Source: Rhodoblastus acidophilus (GTDB lineage Bacteria > Pseudomonadota > Alphaproteobacteria > Rhizobiales > Beijerinckiaceae). Taken from it: a stretch of 64,000 nucleotides of DNA. Numbering within the stretch: the first letter of the stretch is position 1; every line of letters starts with the position of its first letter. Location: contig NZ_WNKS01000001.1 of NCBI RefSeq assembly GCF_009720655.1, positions 434,001 to 498,000 of the forward strand. Reading direction: 5' to 3'. Positions 33,854-42,892 of the stretch are shown one piece after another. The position numbers and the translations under genes were made by a program. The notes under the pieces were generated by a model. It saw only the letters and a list, made by a program, of their open reading frames with translations, did not search any database and was not told where the DNA came from.

Positions 33854-34902
33854 AGCCGCTGCGCACGCAATATGTCAGTTGCGTCGGCGCCTATGTCGCC
33901 ACCGGCGAGGAGCTGTTCCTCGCCGAAATCGAAGATCTTGCGCGCGACGCGATCGACGAGGGCAAGCGACTGGAGGAGATGGCCGACCTGCACGAGGCCG
34001 CCTTGCTCGCCCTGGTCGAAAACGGCGCCGCCTGCAACGCGGAGACGATCCGCCGCGCCTCCGCCTGCCATGCGGCCTTCATGGTGTCCTCGACCGTTTT
34101 CCACCAGGCGCGCGTCGATCTCATTCATTACGACAGCTCGCGCGCCTATGGCGAACGGGCGCGGCAGCGTCTGGAAACGCTCGGACAGCTCATTGGCGGC
34201 ATGGCCCACGAGGTCAGCAATCTGTTGCAGCCCGTGGTCGGGCTGTGCGAGCTGTCGCTGCTGGACATGCCCGACGGGGCGCCCGAGCGCGAAAACCTGG
34301 AAATCGTCTCCGGCTGTGCGGCGCGCGCGTCGGGCGTGCTGCGCAACCTGCTCGCCTATGGCCGCTATGCGGAGCCGGAGATGAAATTGACCGCCTTCGG
34401 CGCAGCCGTCCGAAGGAGCCTCGCGTTCGTGACTTCCGTTTCCATGCTCTGGCCGGCGCTGACGGTCAGCATCGAGGACGAGCGCTCCCGCGTGGTGATG
34501 GTCGAGGAAGAGCTGACGCAGATCCTGCTCAACCTCATGCAGAACGCGCAGCAGGCGAATGCGAAGCGCATCGACATTTCGGTGATGCGCACGCCCTGGC
34601 GTTTTTGGGTGGACGGGGCGGACGGGGTGGACGCGCCCGCGCCGCCCATCCAGCCGGCGCTTCGGCTCGCGGTCGCCGACAACGGCGACGGCATGGACGG
34701 GGACACGCTGATCCGCGCCTCCATCCCGTTCTTTTCTGGAAAGCCGCCCGGCGAAGGTTCGGGCATGGGGCTGGCTGTGGTGGGCGGGATCGTCAAGAGT
34801 TTTTGCGGACAACTGACCATCATCTCACAGCCCGGCGAAGGGACGACGGTTTCGATCTATCTGCCGATCGACCAGGTCGACTGCGCCGCCGAAACCGTGT
34901 GA
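33850..34902 (+). CDS. Histidine kinase with RsbU-N-like N-terminal region
   Basis: A 350-residue cytoplasmic kinase. Residues 1-85 (AYVATGEELFLAEIEDLARD, KRLEEMADLHEAAL) resemble the helical domain at the N-terminus of the RsbU phosphatase, which binds RsbT. A kinase core follows, with H120 in LGQLIGGMAHEVSNLLQPV, the N box EELTQILLNLMQNAQQAN, G1 VADNGDGMDG and a G2 region GEGSGMGLAVV. Being coupled to an RsbT-like gene, it probably forms a switch in which RsbT binding changes kinase activity. The downstream target is unknown; the receiver at 32.8 kb is a candidate. Confidence 0.85.
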   Translation: MKPLRTQYVSCVGAYVATGEELFLAEIEDLARDAIDEGKRLEEMADLHEAALLALVENGAACNAETIRRASACHAAFMVSSTVFHQARVDLIHYDSSRAYGERARQRLETLGQLIGGMAHEVSNLLQPVVGLCELSLLDMPDGAPERENLEIVSGCAARASGVLRNLLAYGRYAEPEMKLTAFGAAVRRSLAFVTSVSMLWPALTVSIEDERSRVVMVEEELTQILLNLMQNAQQANAKRIDISVMRTPWRFWVDGADGVDAPAPPIQPALRLAVADNGDGMDGDTLIRASIPFFSGKPPGEGSGMGLAVVGGIVKSFCGQLTIISQPGEGTTVSIYLPIDQVDCAAETV

Positions 34903-34914
34903 TACGGTTTCCGC

Positions 34915-35067
34915 AAGATCGCTTCGCGATCCGCGAAAACGAAATCGCACGGAAATCCTCCAGGCGAAGGGCGGATTTCCGCGCGAGTGGAATACGATTT
35001 CCGAACTGATCGCTCGGAAATCGTATGAGCCGCCGCGTGGGCGGGACGGTTGCGCGCTGGCGCAACC
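34915..35067. repeat. Three successive hairpins between convergent genes
   Basis: The gap between the kinase (plus) and RND pump (minus) holds an imperfect stem with CGGAAATCC/GGATTTCCG arms, a perfect 13 bp stem ATACGATTTCCGA/TCGGAAATCGTAT (34992-35004 with 35014-35026), and an 8 bp stem GGTTGCGC/GCGCAACC with a 4 nt loop (35048-35067). The last one lies 10 bp past the pump stop codon and may end that transcript, though without a T-tract. Confidence 0.65.
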
Positions 35068-35077
35068 GCCTTCCGCC

Positions 35078-38000
35078 TCAGGGCGTCGCCGTCTCCGCCG
35101 TCGTCGCCTCTTCGGCGACGCGATGCTTGCGTCGCACGAAGAAGGACATCACCGCGACGAAGAACACCGGCACGAAAAACACCGTCAGGATCGTCGCCGA
35201 GACCATGCCGCCGAACACGCCGGTTCCCAGCGCCTGCTGGCTCTTGGCGCTCGCGCCCGTCGCGATCATCAGCGGCACGACGCCGAGGATGAAGGCGAGC
35301 GAGGTCATGATGATCGGCCGGAAGCGCAGCCGCGCCGCCTCGATGGTCGCCGCCACCAGCGTCAGCCCCTGCGCCCGCAAATCCCGGGCGAATTCGATGA
35401 TCAGAATGGCGTTCTTCGCCGAAAGTCCGATGATCGTGATCAGCCCGACGGTGAAATAGACGTCGTTCGGCAGTCCCGCGAGATAGCCGGCGACAACGCA
35501 TCCCAAGATGCCGAGCGGCGCGGCGAGCATCACCGAGAACGGGATCGCCCAGCTTTCATAGAGCGCGGCCAGGCACAGGAACACGAACAGCACCGACAGC
35601 CCGAGCAAAAAGGCCGCCTGCGAGCCCGCGAGCTTTTCCTGTAACGACTGGCCGGTCCAGTCATAGCCGAAGCCGCTGGGCAGCGTCGACATCAGCCGCT
35701 CCATTTCCACGATGGCGTCGCCGCTGGTGAAGCCGGGCCTGGGCTCGCCGGTCAGTCGAATGGAGGGGTAGCCGTTGAAGCCGACGATCTGCGTCGGCCC
35801 GACCCTCCACTCCACGCGGGCGAAGGCCGACAGCGGAACCATCTCGCCGGCCTTGTTGCGCACGCTGTAGGTCAAGATGTCCTCGGCGCGGACGCGCTTC
35901 TCCTCGTCGGCCTGCACCACCACGCGCTGCGTGCGTCCTCGGTTGATAAAATCGTTGACGTAGATCGAGCCGAGATGGGTGGAGATGACGTCGTTCACAT
36001 CGGTGAAGGACACGCCGAGCGCGCCGGCCTTTTCGCGGTCGATGTCGACGCGCACCAGGGGCGCGCCCGGCAGGCCTTCTTCGACGATCCTTTCGATCAC
36101 CGGCGATTTCGCCGCTTCCGCGATCAGCCTGTCCTTGGCCGCGATCAGCGCCTCGTAGCCGCGCTGTCCGCGATCCTGAAGGCGAAACGAGAAGCCGGAG
36201 GTGTTGCCGAGATTGGGGATCGGCGGCGGCGCCAGCAGGGAGGTCTGCGCGTCGGCGATGCGCTCAAGATAAGGATTTGCGCGCGCGATGATGGCGTCCG
36301 CCGAATCGTTCGGGCCGCGCTGCGACCAGTCCTTCAGCGTAATAAAGGCCTGCGCCGTCATCGAGCCCTGGCCGAAAAAGCTGTAGCCGGTGATGAAGGT
36401 CACCGATTCCACGGCCGGCTCCTTCAGCAGTCGCGCCTCGACCTGCTTGACGACATCGAGCGCGCGCGTGGCGCTGGCGTCGGAAGGCAGGAGAACGTCG
36501 GCCATGACATAGCCCTGGTCGTCAACCGGCACGAAGCCGGACGGCGCCTTCCACAGGCCGTAGCCCATGGCCGCGACAATGACGAGATAAAGCGCGAGAA
36601 AGGCGGAGCGTCGCCCCACCGCCCAGCGGGTGACGCCCGCATAGCGGTCGGTCAGCCAATCGAAGGCCCGGTTGAAGAGGCCAAAGAACCCCTTCTTCTC
36701 GTGGTGGTCCGCATCGAGGGGCTTCAGCAGAGTGGCGCAGAGCGCCGGCGTCAGAGTCAGCGCCAGGAAGGCCGAAAAGCCGATCGACACCACCATGGCC
36801 GCCGAGAATTGCTGGTACATGATGCCGACGGAGCCGGGGAAGAAGGCCATGGGGATGAACACGGCCATCAACACCATGGTGACGCCGATCACCGCGCCGG
36901 TGATCTGCTCCATCGCCTTGACCGTGGCCTCGCGCGGCAAAAGCCCCTCCTTGGCCATGATGCGCTCGACGTTTTCGACCACCACAATCGCGTCGTCCAC
37001 GAGAATGCCGATCGCCAGCACCATGCCGAACATGGTGAGCACGTTGATCGACAGGCCCAGCGCATAGAGCGCGCCGCAGGTTCCCAGCAGCGCGATGGGC
37101 ACGACGATGGTCGGAATCAGCGTGTAGCGGAAATTCTGCAGGAACAGGAACATCACGAGGAACACGAGGACGACGGCCTCGGCCAGCGTCATCAAAACTT
37201 TCTTGACCGAGGCCTTGATCACCGGCGTCACGTCGTAGGACACTTCCGCCTTCACGCCGGGCGGGAAATATTGCTCCAGCTCGGCCATTTTTGCGCGCAC
37301 GGCCGCGCTGGTGGCCAGCGCATTGCCCGAGGGCGCAAGTTGGACTGCGATCGCCGCCGCCGGCTTGCCGTTGAGTCGTGTCGAAAAAGCGTAGGTCAGG
37401 CCGCCGACTTCGATCCGCGCGACGTCGCGCAGCCGCACGGCGGCGCCGGTGACGTTGGCGCGCAGCACGATGGCGCCGAACTCTTCCGGCGATTCCAGCT
37501 GGCCCTTCACCAGAACCATGTTCTGCGTGCGCTCGGCGGAGGGGCTCGGCGGCTGCGCCAGCATGCCCGAGGACACCAGGGCGTTTTGCGCGCGAATGGC
37601 CGTGGTCACATCCTCCGCGGTCAACGAATAGCCGCGCATCTTGTCGGGATCGAGCCAGACGCGCATGGCGCGCTCGGTCGAGAACAGTCTGACGCGCCCC
37701 ACGCCATTCACGCGGCGCAGTTCCGGCAGCACGTAGCGGGTGGCGACATCGCCGAGGCCGATCTCGTCGAGCGAGCCGTCGGGTGAGGTGAGCGTGACGA
37801 ATTGCAGGATCGCCGTGGACGCCTCGAGAATGGAAATGCCCTGCTGCTGCACGGCCGGCGGCAGGCGCTGCTCGATGCGCTTGATGCGGTTCTGCACGTC
37901 GACGGCGGCGAGCGCCAGGTCGGTTCCGGGCTTGAAGTCGACGTTGATCTCGACCTCGCCGGTGGTGTCGCCGGTGGACTCGAAGTTCAGCAGATTGGCC

Positions 38001-38215
38001 GCGCCCGAAAGCTCCTCCTCGATCAGGCGCGTGACGGAATAGTAAAGGTCTTGCGTCGAGGCGCCGGGATAGGAGGTCGAAATCGAGATCGAAGGCGGCG
38101 CGACAATGGGATATTGCGACACCGGCAGGAAGGGCAGCGTGAGAATGCCGCCGAGGCAGATGAAGATCGCGATGACCCAGGCGAAGACGGGTCGCGCGAT
38201 GAAAAAGGCGGGCAT
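35078..38215 (-). CDS. RND multidrug efflux transporter (HAE1/AcrB family)
   Basis: A 1045-residue inner membrane proton-drug antiporter of normal AcrB length. MPAFFIARPVFAWVIAIFIC is the usual first transmembrane segment. The proton-relay helix reads GILVDDAIVVVENVERIM with the paired aspartates, and GYDWTGQSLQEKLAGSQA plus the repeated transmembrane blocks near the C-terminus are also present. It would pump hydrophobic drugs or toxic compounds through a TolC-type channel. The adaptor gene lies upstream on the same strand, 160 bp away, with a palindromic repeat between them. The TolC-like protein at 6-7.6 kb is a candidate exit duct. The substrate is unknown. Confidence 0.95.
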   Translation of the reverse strand: MPAFFIARPVFAWVIAIFICLGGILTLPFLPVSQYPIVAPPSISISTSYPGASTQDLYYSVTRLIEEELSGAANLLNFESTGDTTGEVEINVDFKPGTDLALAAVDVQNRIKRIEQRLPPAVQQQGISILEASTAILQFVTLTSPDGSLDEIGLGDVATRYVLPELRRVNGVGRVRLFSTERAMRVWLDPDKMRGYSLTAEDVTTAIRAQNALVSSGMLAQPPSPSAERTQNMVLVKGQLESPEEFGAIVLRANVTGAAVRLRDVARIEVGGLTYAFSTRLNGKPAAAIAVQLAPSGNALATSAAVRAKMAELEQYFPPGVKAEVSYDVTPVIKASVKKVLMTLAEAVVLVFLVMFLFLQNFRYTLIPTIVVPIALLGTCGALYALGLSINVLTMFGMVLAIGILVDDAIVVVENVERIMAKEGLLPREATVKAMEQITGAVIGVTMVLMAVFIPMAFFPGSVGIMYQQFSAAMVVSIGFSAFLALTLTPALCATLLKPLDADHHEKKGFFGLFNRAFDWLTDRYAGVTRWAVGRRSAFLALYLVIVAAMGYGLWKAPSGFVPVDDQGYVMADVLLPSDASATRALDVVKQVEARLLKEPAVESVTFITGYSFFGQGSMTAQAFITLKDWSQRGPNDSADAIIARANPYLERIADAQTSLLAPPPIPNLGNTSGFSFRLQDRGQRGYEALIAAKDRLIAEAAKSPVIERIVEEGLPGAPLVRVDIDREKAGALGVSFTDVNDVISTHLGSIYVNDFINRGRTQRVVVQADEEKRVRAEDILTYSVRNKAGEMVPLSAFARVEWRVGPTQIVGFNGYPSIRLTGEPRPGFTSGDAIVEMERLMSTLPSGFGYDWTGQSLQEKLAGSQAAFLLGLSVLFVFLCLAALYESWAIPFSVMLAAPLGILGCVVAGYLAGLPNDVYFTVGLITIIGLSAKNAILIIEFARDLRAQGLTLVAATIEAARLRFRPIIMTSLAFILGVVPLMIATGASAKSQQALGTGVFGGMVSATILTVFFVPVFFVAVMSFFVRRKHRVAEEATTAETATP

Positions 38216-38272
38216 GGGGTCAGGACTCCGAAAAGGGGGCGGTCTTTCGAGGGGAGAGCGGCGAGCGCGGCC

Positions 38273-38380
38273 TCTAGAGCGTTTTCAAGCTTCATGGAAA
38301 CATGAAAAAGCTCTAGAGTCTTGTTTTGACGCATTGTCTTCACGCGAACCGGCATCCACTTCGCTTGAAAATGCTCTAGC
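38273..38380. repeat. Interspersed repeat between adaptor and pump genes
   Basis: TCTAGAGCGTTTTCAAGC followed by a hairpin ending GCTCTAGAG, then TTTTGACGCATTGTCTTCAC and GCGAACCGGCATCCACTTCG up to GCTCTAG. The second part is a near copy of 33361-33420. It ends inside the stop codon of the adaptor gene (38376-38378), so insertion seems to have supplied or changed the last codons of that gene. Confidence 0.8.
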
Positions 38381-39548
38381 CGCGCTCGGCTTCCGTCCGG
38401 CCGCGCGAGGCCGGACGCGGATCGACGTGACCGCCGGACATGAATTTTTGAAATCCTTCGACGACAACCCGATTGCCGGGGTGAAGTCCTTCTTCCACGA
38501 CGACCTGGTCGCCGAGCGTGCGCCCGAGCCGCACCGGTTGCAGCACGGCGCGGCCCTGATCGTTGACGACAAAAACCTCGGCGCCGCCGGCGTTGTTGCG
38601 CTGGATCGCCTGGCGCGGCACGGTGATGGTGTTGGCGCGCACGCCCTGCTCGATCTGGACGCGCACATAGGCGCCTGGCAGCAGGAGCGCCTCCGGATTC
38701 GGGAATTGCGCGCGCAGCGTCACCTGATTGGTGCCGGGATCGACGGTGACGTCGGAGAACAGAAGCTTGCCCTCCAGCGGATAGGTCTTGCCGTTTTCGA
38801 GGATCAGGCGGGTGCGGACGGCTCCCTCCTTTGGCTTGAAGCCGCCGCGCTCCATCTCTTCCTTCAGCGCGCTCATCTCGGCGACGGATTGGGTGAAGTC
38901 CGCATAGATTGGATCCATCTGCTGGATGGTCGCGAAAGGCAGGACCTGGTTCTCCGAAGCGAGCGCGCCTTCGGTGACCAGGGCGCGGCCGATGCGCCCG
39001 GTGATCGGGGCGCGAATGGTGGCGTATTCGAGATTGACTTCGGCCCGCCGCACCGCCGCCTTCTGCGCCATCACGTCAGCCTCGGCCTGACGCTCGGCGG
39101 CCAGGGCGAGGTCGTATTGGGCTTGCGTCGTCGTCTGGCCGTTGAGCAGCGCCTTGAGGCGATCCTCCTGGCGCGCGGCTTGAAACAGGTTCGCTTCGGC
39201 CTTGGCCTGCGCCGCGCGGGCGCTGTCGAGGTCGATCTGGAACTGGGTGGGGTCGATTCGGTAGAGCACCGCGCCCTTTTCGACCACGCCGCCCTGTTCG
39301 AACGCGCGCTCCAGCACGATGCCGGACACGCGCGGACGGACTTCGGCGATGCGCATCGGCGCGATGCGGCCGGGCGCGTCCTTGGTCATCAGGATTTCCT
39401 TGCGCTCGACCGTGACGACGCCGACCAGGGGCGGGGCGTCCCCATTGGCTTCGTTCGCCCGCGCAAGACCGGGCGACAGCGTCGCCGCCACCGCCAAAGC
39501 CATCCAAAGACTTCGACCGTTCGTTTCCGTCCGCATGTGATTCAACAT
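38376..39548 (-). CDS. RND efflux periplasmic adaptor (membrane fusion protein)
   Basis: A 390-residue adaptor of the AcrA/MexA family. A signal sequence (LWMALAVAATLSPGLARA) leads into the β-barrel and lipoyl-like domains (GRIAPMRIAEVRPRVSGIVL, APITGRIGRALVTEGALAS) around an alpha-helical hairpin (AQAKAEANLFQAARQEDRLK). It links the inner membrane pump encoded just downstream to an outer membrane channel. The ATG at 39548 is chosen for the GAGGAG 2 nt before it and the sensible signal peptide; the frame extends upstream to 39650. No lipobox cysteine is seen, so it is probably soluble in the periplasm. Confidence 0.93.
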   Translation of the reverse strand: MLNHMRTETNGRSLWMALAVAATLSPGLARANEANGDAPPLVGVVTVERKEILMTKDAPGRIAPMRIAEVRPRVSGIVLERAFEQGGVVEKGAVLYRIDPTQFQIDLDSARAAQAKAEANLFQAARQEDRLKALLNGQTTTQAQYDLALAAERQAEADVMAQKAAVRRAEVNLEYATIRAPITGRIGRALVTEGALASENQVLPFATIQQMDPIYADFTQSVAEMSALKEEMERGGFKPKEGAVRTRLILENGKTYPLEGKLLFSDVTVDPGTNQVTLRAQFPNPEALLLPGAYVRVQIEQGVRANTITVPRQAIQRNNAGGAEVFVVNDQGRAVLQPVRLGRTLGDQVVVEEGLHPGNRVVVEGFQKFMSGGHVDPRPASRGRTEAERG

Positions 39549-39829
39549 CGCTCCTCTATATTTCCGTCGTCGCGCGTCGCCGACATGGGCGGAGACTCCG
39601 ACTTTTGGATTAGGGTGCGTTGGAAAACCTGTCGTTTCCCTGTCAGTCATCCAGATTGGCGCCGGGCCTGGCCCTGGTCAAGCCGAACGGCCCGTCACGA
39701 GCGCTGCTGCGTAAAGGGCCGGTCTATGCGATGCTTCGGCCGCAACGGTCGCGCGCGACGATGAGGAGGTGAAGCTTTGGGGCGGTTAACAATCGGCAAT
39801 TCCTTGCGCGGGCGGAGCGAGGTCTCGGC

Positions 39830-41191
39830 TTGAGCCAGCCGTCCCTCGTCGGTCTGGTGGTGCGGCGCATCGCGTTTTTCGCGGCGTTGGCCATGCTCGC
39901 GCAACTCGCCGGAATTTTTCTGGAATATTGGTCCGACAACGAGACGCTCGAACGCTACGCCATTGGAACGGAAACCGAGGCGCTGGCGAGGGGGGTATCC
40001 GACGAAAAGGGCCGCGCCGCCTTCCAATTGCCGCCGGATCTGCGCGCGCGCTATGGCGGCGAAAACAGCGGCTATGTCGTCCGGGTGCGCACGGCCGCCG
40101 GCGTCCAGCTCTATTCGAATTGCGACAGCGCCTGCGAGACGCTGTTTCCGCAGATCGACGTCGCGCCGCTGGTGTTCTGGATGCGGCAGGTCAAGCCCGG
40201 TGAACCGCTGCAAGTCGCCGGCGGGCGGGTCGTCGTCGAACAGCCCGAACCCGTGATGATCGAAATCGCGGTCATCGACGACCACGACGGCATGATGGCC
40301 CGCGCGTTCGCGCAGGAAGTCATCGACCACATGCTGCTGCCGATGAGCCTGATGCTGGTCTTCGTGCTCGGCGCGACGATTTTTTCGGTCGCGCAGAGCC
40401 TGCGTCCGGTCCAAGATGCGGCGCGAAAAGTCGCGCAGCTTGATCCGCGCGCGGAGAGCGCGTCGCTGCCGACCGCCGACATGCCGCGCGAAATCGCCGA
40501 GTTCACGCAGGCCGTCAACGCGGCTTTCGAACGCGCCGCCGAGCTGATGCGCTCGCAGAGGCTGCTGACCTCCGCGATCTCCCATGAAGTACGCACGCCG
40601 CTCGCCGTCGCCCGGCTCGAACTGGAGAAAATCGCCGATCCCCGGGCGCGAAAAGTGGAGGAGGACCTGGAGGCGCTCAACCATCTCGTCGAGCAATTGA
40701 CCGATCTGGCGCGGGTCGAATCCGCGCGCCTCGCGACGTTTGAGGAGATCGATCCGGCGACGCTCGCGGGACAGGTGGTTGGCGATCTCGCCGATCTGGT
40801 CTATCGCGCCGGCAAGAGCATCGTCTTCGCCGAAAAGGGCGCCAAGCCCTTCAAGGGCCATCCCGCCCTGGTCGAGAACGCGCTGCGCAACCTGATCGAG
40901 AACGCCGTGCGCCATACGCCTGAAGGCGCAGAGATTCGCGTCGAGGTCGGGCCGGGCGCGGTCCTCGCCGTGATCGACGACGGAGGGCGCCGCGCGTCAC
41001 CGGCCGCCGAGCTGGCCTCCGGCGCAGGACGGGGCCTGGGCCTCAAAATCGTGGCCCGGATCGCCGCGATCCACTGCGCCGCCTTCGACTGGAGGCGGGT
41101 TCCCGAGTCCGGCGTGGTGGCGAAACTCGATTTCGCGCCGAAACAGGCGACGAGCGGCCCGGCCGCCGTTCCCGCCCGCCAGTCAAGATGA
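39830..41191 (+). CDS. Orphan membrane sensor histidine kinase
   Basis: A 453-residue kinase with two transmembrane helices (about residues 11-31 and 163-185) flanking a periplasmic sensor of about 130 residues that contains a cysteine pair (SNCDSACETL). Next come a HAMP-like linker, the DHp helix with H252 in LTSAISHEVRTPLAVARLE, an N box ALVENALRNLIENAVRHTP and a diverged ATP lid (VIDDGGRRASPAAELASGAG). No response regulator gene is adjacent. It starts with TTG behind GGAGCGAGG and is divergent from the RND adaptor, so control of the pump is a reasonable guess. Confidence 0.85.
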   Translation: MSQPSLVGLVVRRIAFFAALAMLAQLAGIFLEYWSDNETLERYAIGTETEALARGVSDEKGRAAFQLPPDLRARYGGENSGYVVRVRTAAGVQLYSNCDSACETLFPQIDVAPLVFWMRQVKPGEPLQVAGGRVVVEQPEPVMIEIAVIDDHDGMMARAFAQEVIDHMLLPMSLMLVFVLGATIFSVAQSLRPVQDAARKVAQLDPRAESASLPTADMPREIAEFTQAVNAAFERAAELMRSQRLLTSAISHEVRTPLAVARLELEKIADPRARKVEEDLEALNHLVEQLTDLARVESARLATFEEIDPATLAGQVVGDLADLVYRAGKSIVFAEKGAKPFKGHPALVENALRNLIENAVRHTPEGAEIRVEVGPGAVLAVIDDGGRRASPAAELASGAGRGLGLKIVARIAAIHCAAFDWRRVPESGVVAKLDFAPKQATSGPAAVPARQSR

Positions 41192-41404
41192 TGGCGCGAG
41201 GGAGCCGAACGGCGCCGGAGAGCGTCGATCCCTGATGTGAAAGGGCCGCGCCAAGGGCGACGACACCACGCCCTGCCGTGTCCGCCCCCTGATCCGGCTG
41301 GGCGAGACCCGGCCCGGCGCCGCGCCTTTGACGCATGACAAAGCGCCCCAGCGCCTCGAACTGTCAAACTGCCCCATAACAAAATATCGGCCTAACGTTA
41401 GGTC

Positions 41405-42892
41405 ATGGGATGGGGCGCGCGTATGGACTTTGTGACGGAGAGGGTGGCGATCGGCGACGCGTCGGAGGTCGAAGACATCGATGGATTGCGGCGCCAGCAG
41501 ATCGGCGCGGTCCTCAGTCTGGCGCGACTGAACCTGTCCCCGCTCCCCGTGCCTCATGCGGCGATCGAGGTCGTCGACCGGCAGGCCCTTTTGGACGATG
41601 ACATCCGCGCCGCCACGCAGTTTATCAAGACCCATGCTGACGCCGGGCGGCGCGTGCTCGTTCACTGCTTTGCCGGCGTTTCGCGTTCGCCCGCGGTGAC
41701 CCTGTGCTATTTGCATGAGCACATGGGATTTTCCATCGATGAGGCCTTGGCGCGGGTGAAAGCCGCGCGGCCCCTGGCCGATCCGCATCCGGCCCTGCTG
41801 GCGTCGATCCGCGCGCATTACGGCCAGACGGTTGCGCTGACCGTCGACGTCTCCGCGAATGAAAATCCCTATGGCCCCTCGCCGCGCATCGTCGAGGCCG
41901 TCGTCGCGGCGGCGACGGCGGCGCATCTCTATCCCGATGGCCCCGGCGACGCTCTTCGGGAGGCGCTGGCGCGCCATCTCGGGGTCGGGACGCAGAACAT
42001 TGTTCTCGGCAACGGCTCCACGGAAATTTTGGAAATGACCGCGCGGGCGATGCTGGGGCCGGGCAAGGACGCGATCATAGGCTGGCCGTCGTTTCCGACC
42101 TATCGCGCCATGGTGCGCCGGGTCGGCGCCCGCGAAATTTTGGTCCCGCTGGTCGACCACGATTACGATCTCGACGCCATCGCCGAGCGGATTTCGCCCG
42201 ACACGGGTCTGGTTGTGCTTGGAAATCCCAACAACCCCACGGGGCGCGCGTTTGGCGCGGCGGCGTTCGCCCGCTTGCTCGACCGCTTGCCGCCACACGC
42301 CGTCCTGTGCCTCGACGAAGCCTATTGCGATTACGCGTCCGCGAAAGACTTTCCGGATTCTCTGGAGGCCGTGCGGGCGGGGCGCTCCATGGTGGTGGTG
42401 CGGACGTTTTCGAAGGCCTATGGCATGGCGGGTCTGCGCATTGGCTATGCCGTGGCGCCGCCTGCGCTGGCGCGGCGCATCGACAGTTTCAGGCAGAGGT
42501 TCAACACCAGCAGCATTGCGCAGGGCGCGGCGCTCGCCGCGCTCGAGGACCGGGACCATGTCGCGCGTTCCGCCGCCTTGAACGTTTCCGCGCGCGAAAA
42601 ACTTTGCACGAGACTTTCCGAGCTTGGGCTGGTTTTTGTCAGGAACTCCGACGCCAATTTCGTCATGATCGACGTCGCCGACGGCGTCGCCATCGCCGCC
42701 GAGCTGAAAAAGTCGGGCGTGCGCGTCAAATCGCTGGAGGCTATCGGGCTTCCGGCTTGCATCCGGGTGAGCGTGGGGACGCCGGAGCAAAATGCGCGCC
42801 TCGTCGACACCCTGGCCTGGTTGCAGCGCCACACCGACGCGGCCGGGGGCGTCGGGCTCAACCTGCAAGCACGCGAACTGACCCCCGCATGA
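41405..42892 (+). CDS. Fusion of a dual-specificity phosphatase and a HisC-like aminotransferase
   Basis: A 495-residue two-domain protein. Residues 1-140 form a dual-specificity phosphatase: VLVHCFAGVSRSPA carries the CX5R loop (Cys88, Arg94), with Asp64-66 as candidate general acid. Residues 145-480 are a fold-type I PLP aminotransferase close to HisC and CobD: ANENPYGPSP, NPNNPTG, LDEAY (Asp304) and TFSKAYGMAGLRIGY with the PLP lysine at 337. HisC acts on histidinol phosphate, but relatives act on phenylalanine, tyrosine, prephenate or threonine phosphate. The fusion suggests one substrate that is both phosphorylated and aminated. It overlaps the LysR gene by ATGA and precedes the U32 operon. 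An internal ATG at 41423 is an alternative start. Confidence 0.88.
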   Translation: MGWGARMDFVTERVAIGDASEVEDIDGLRRQQIGAVLSLARLNLSPLPVPHAAIEVVDRQALLDDDIRAATQFIKTHADAGRRVLVHCFAGVSRSPAVTLCYLHEHMGFSIDEALARVKAARPLADPHPALLASIRAHYGQTVALTVDVSANENPYGPSPRIVEAVVAAATAAHLYPDGPGDALREALARHLGVGTQNIVLGNGSTEILEMTARAMLGPGKDAIIGWPSFPTYRAMVRRVGAREILVPLVDHDYDLDAIAERISPDTGLVVLGNPNNPTGRAFGAAAFARLLDRLPPHAVLCLDEAYCDYASAKDFPDSLEAVRAGRSMVVVRTFSKAYGMAGLRIGYAVAPPALARRIDSFRQRFNTSSIAQGAALAALEDRDHVARSAALNVSAREKLCTRLSELGLVFVRNSDANFVMIDVADGVAIAAELKKSGVRVKSLEAIGLPACIRVSVGTPEQNARLVDTLAWLQRHTDAAGGVGLNLQARELTPA

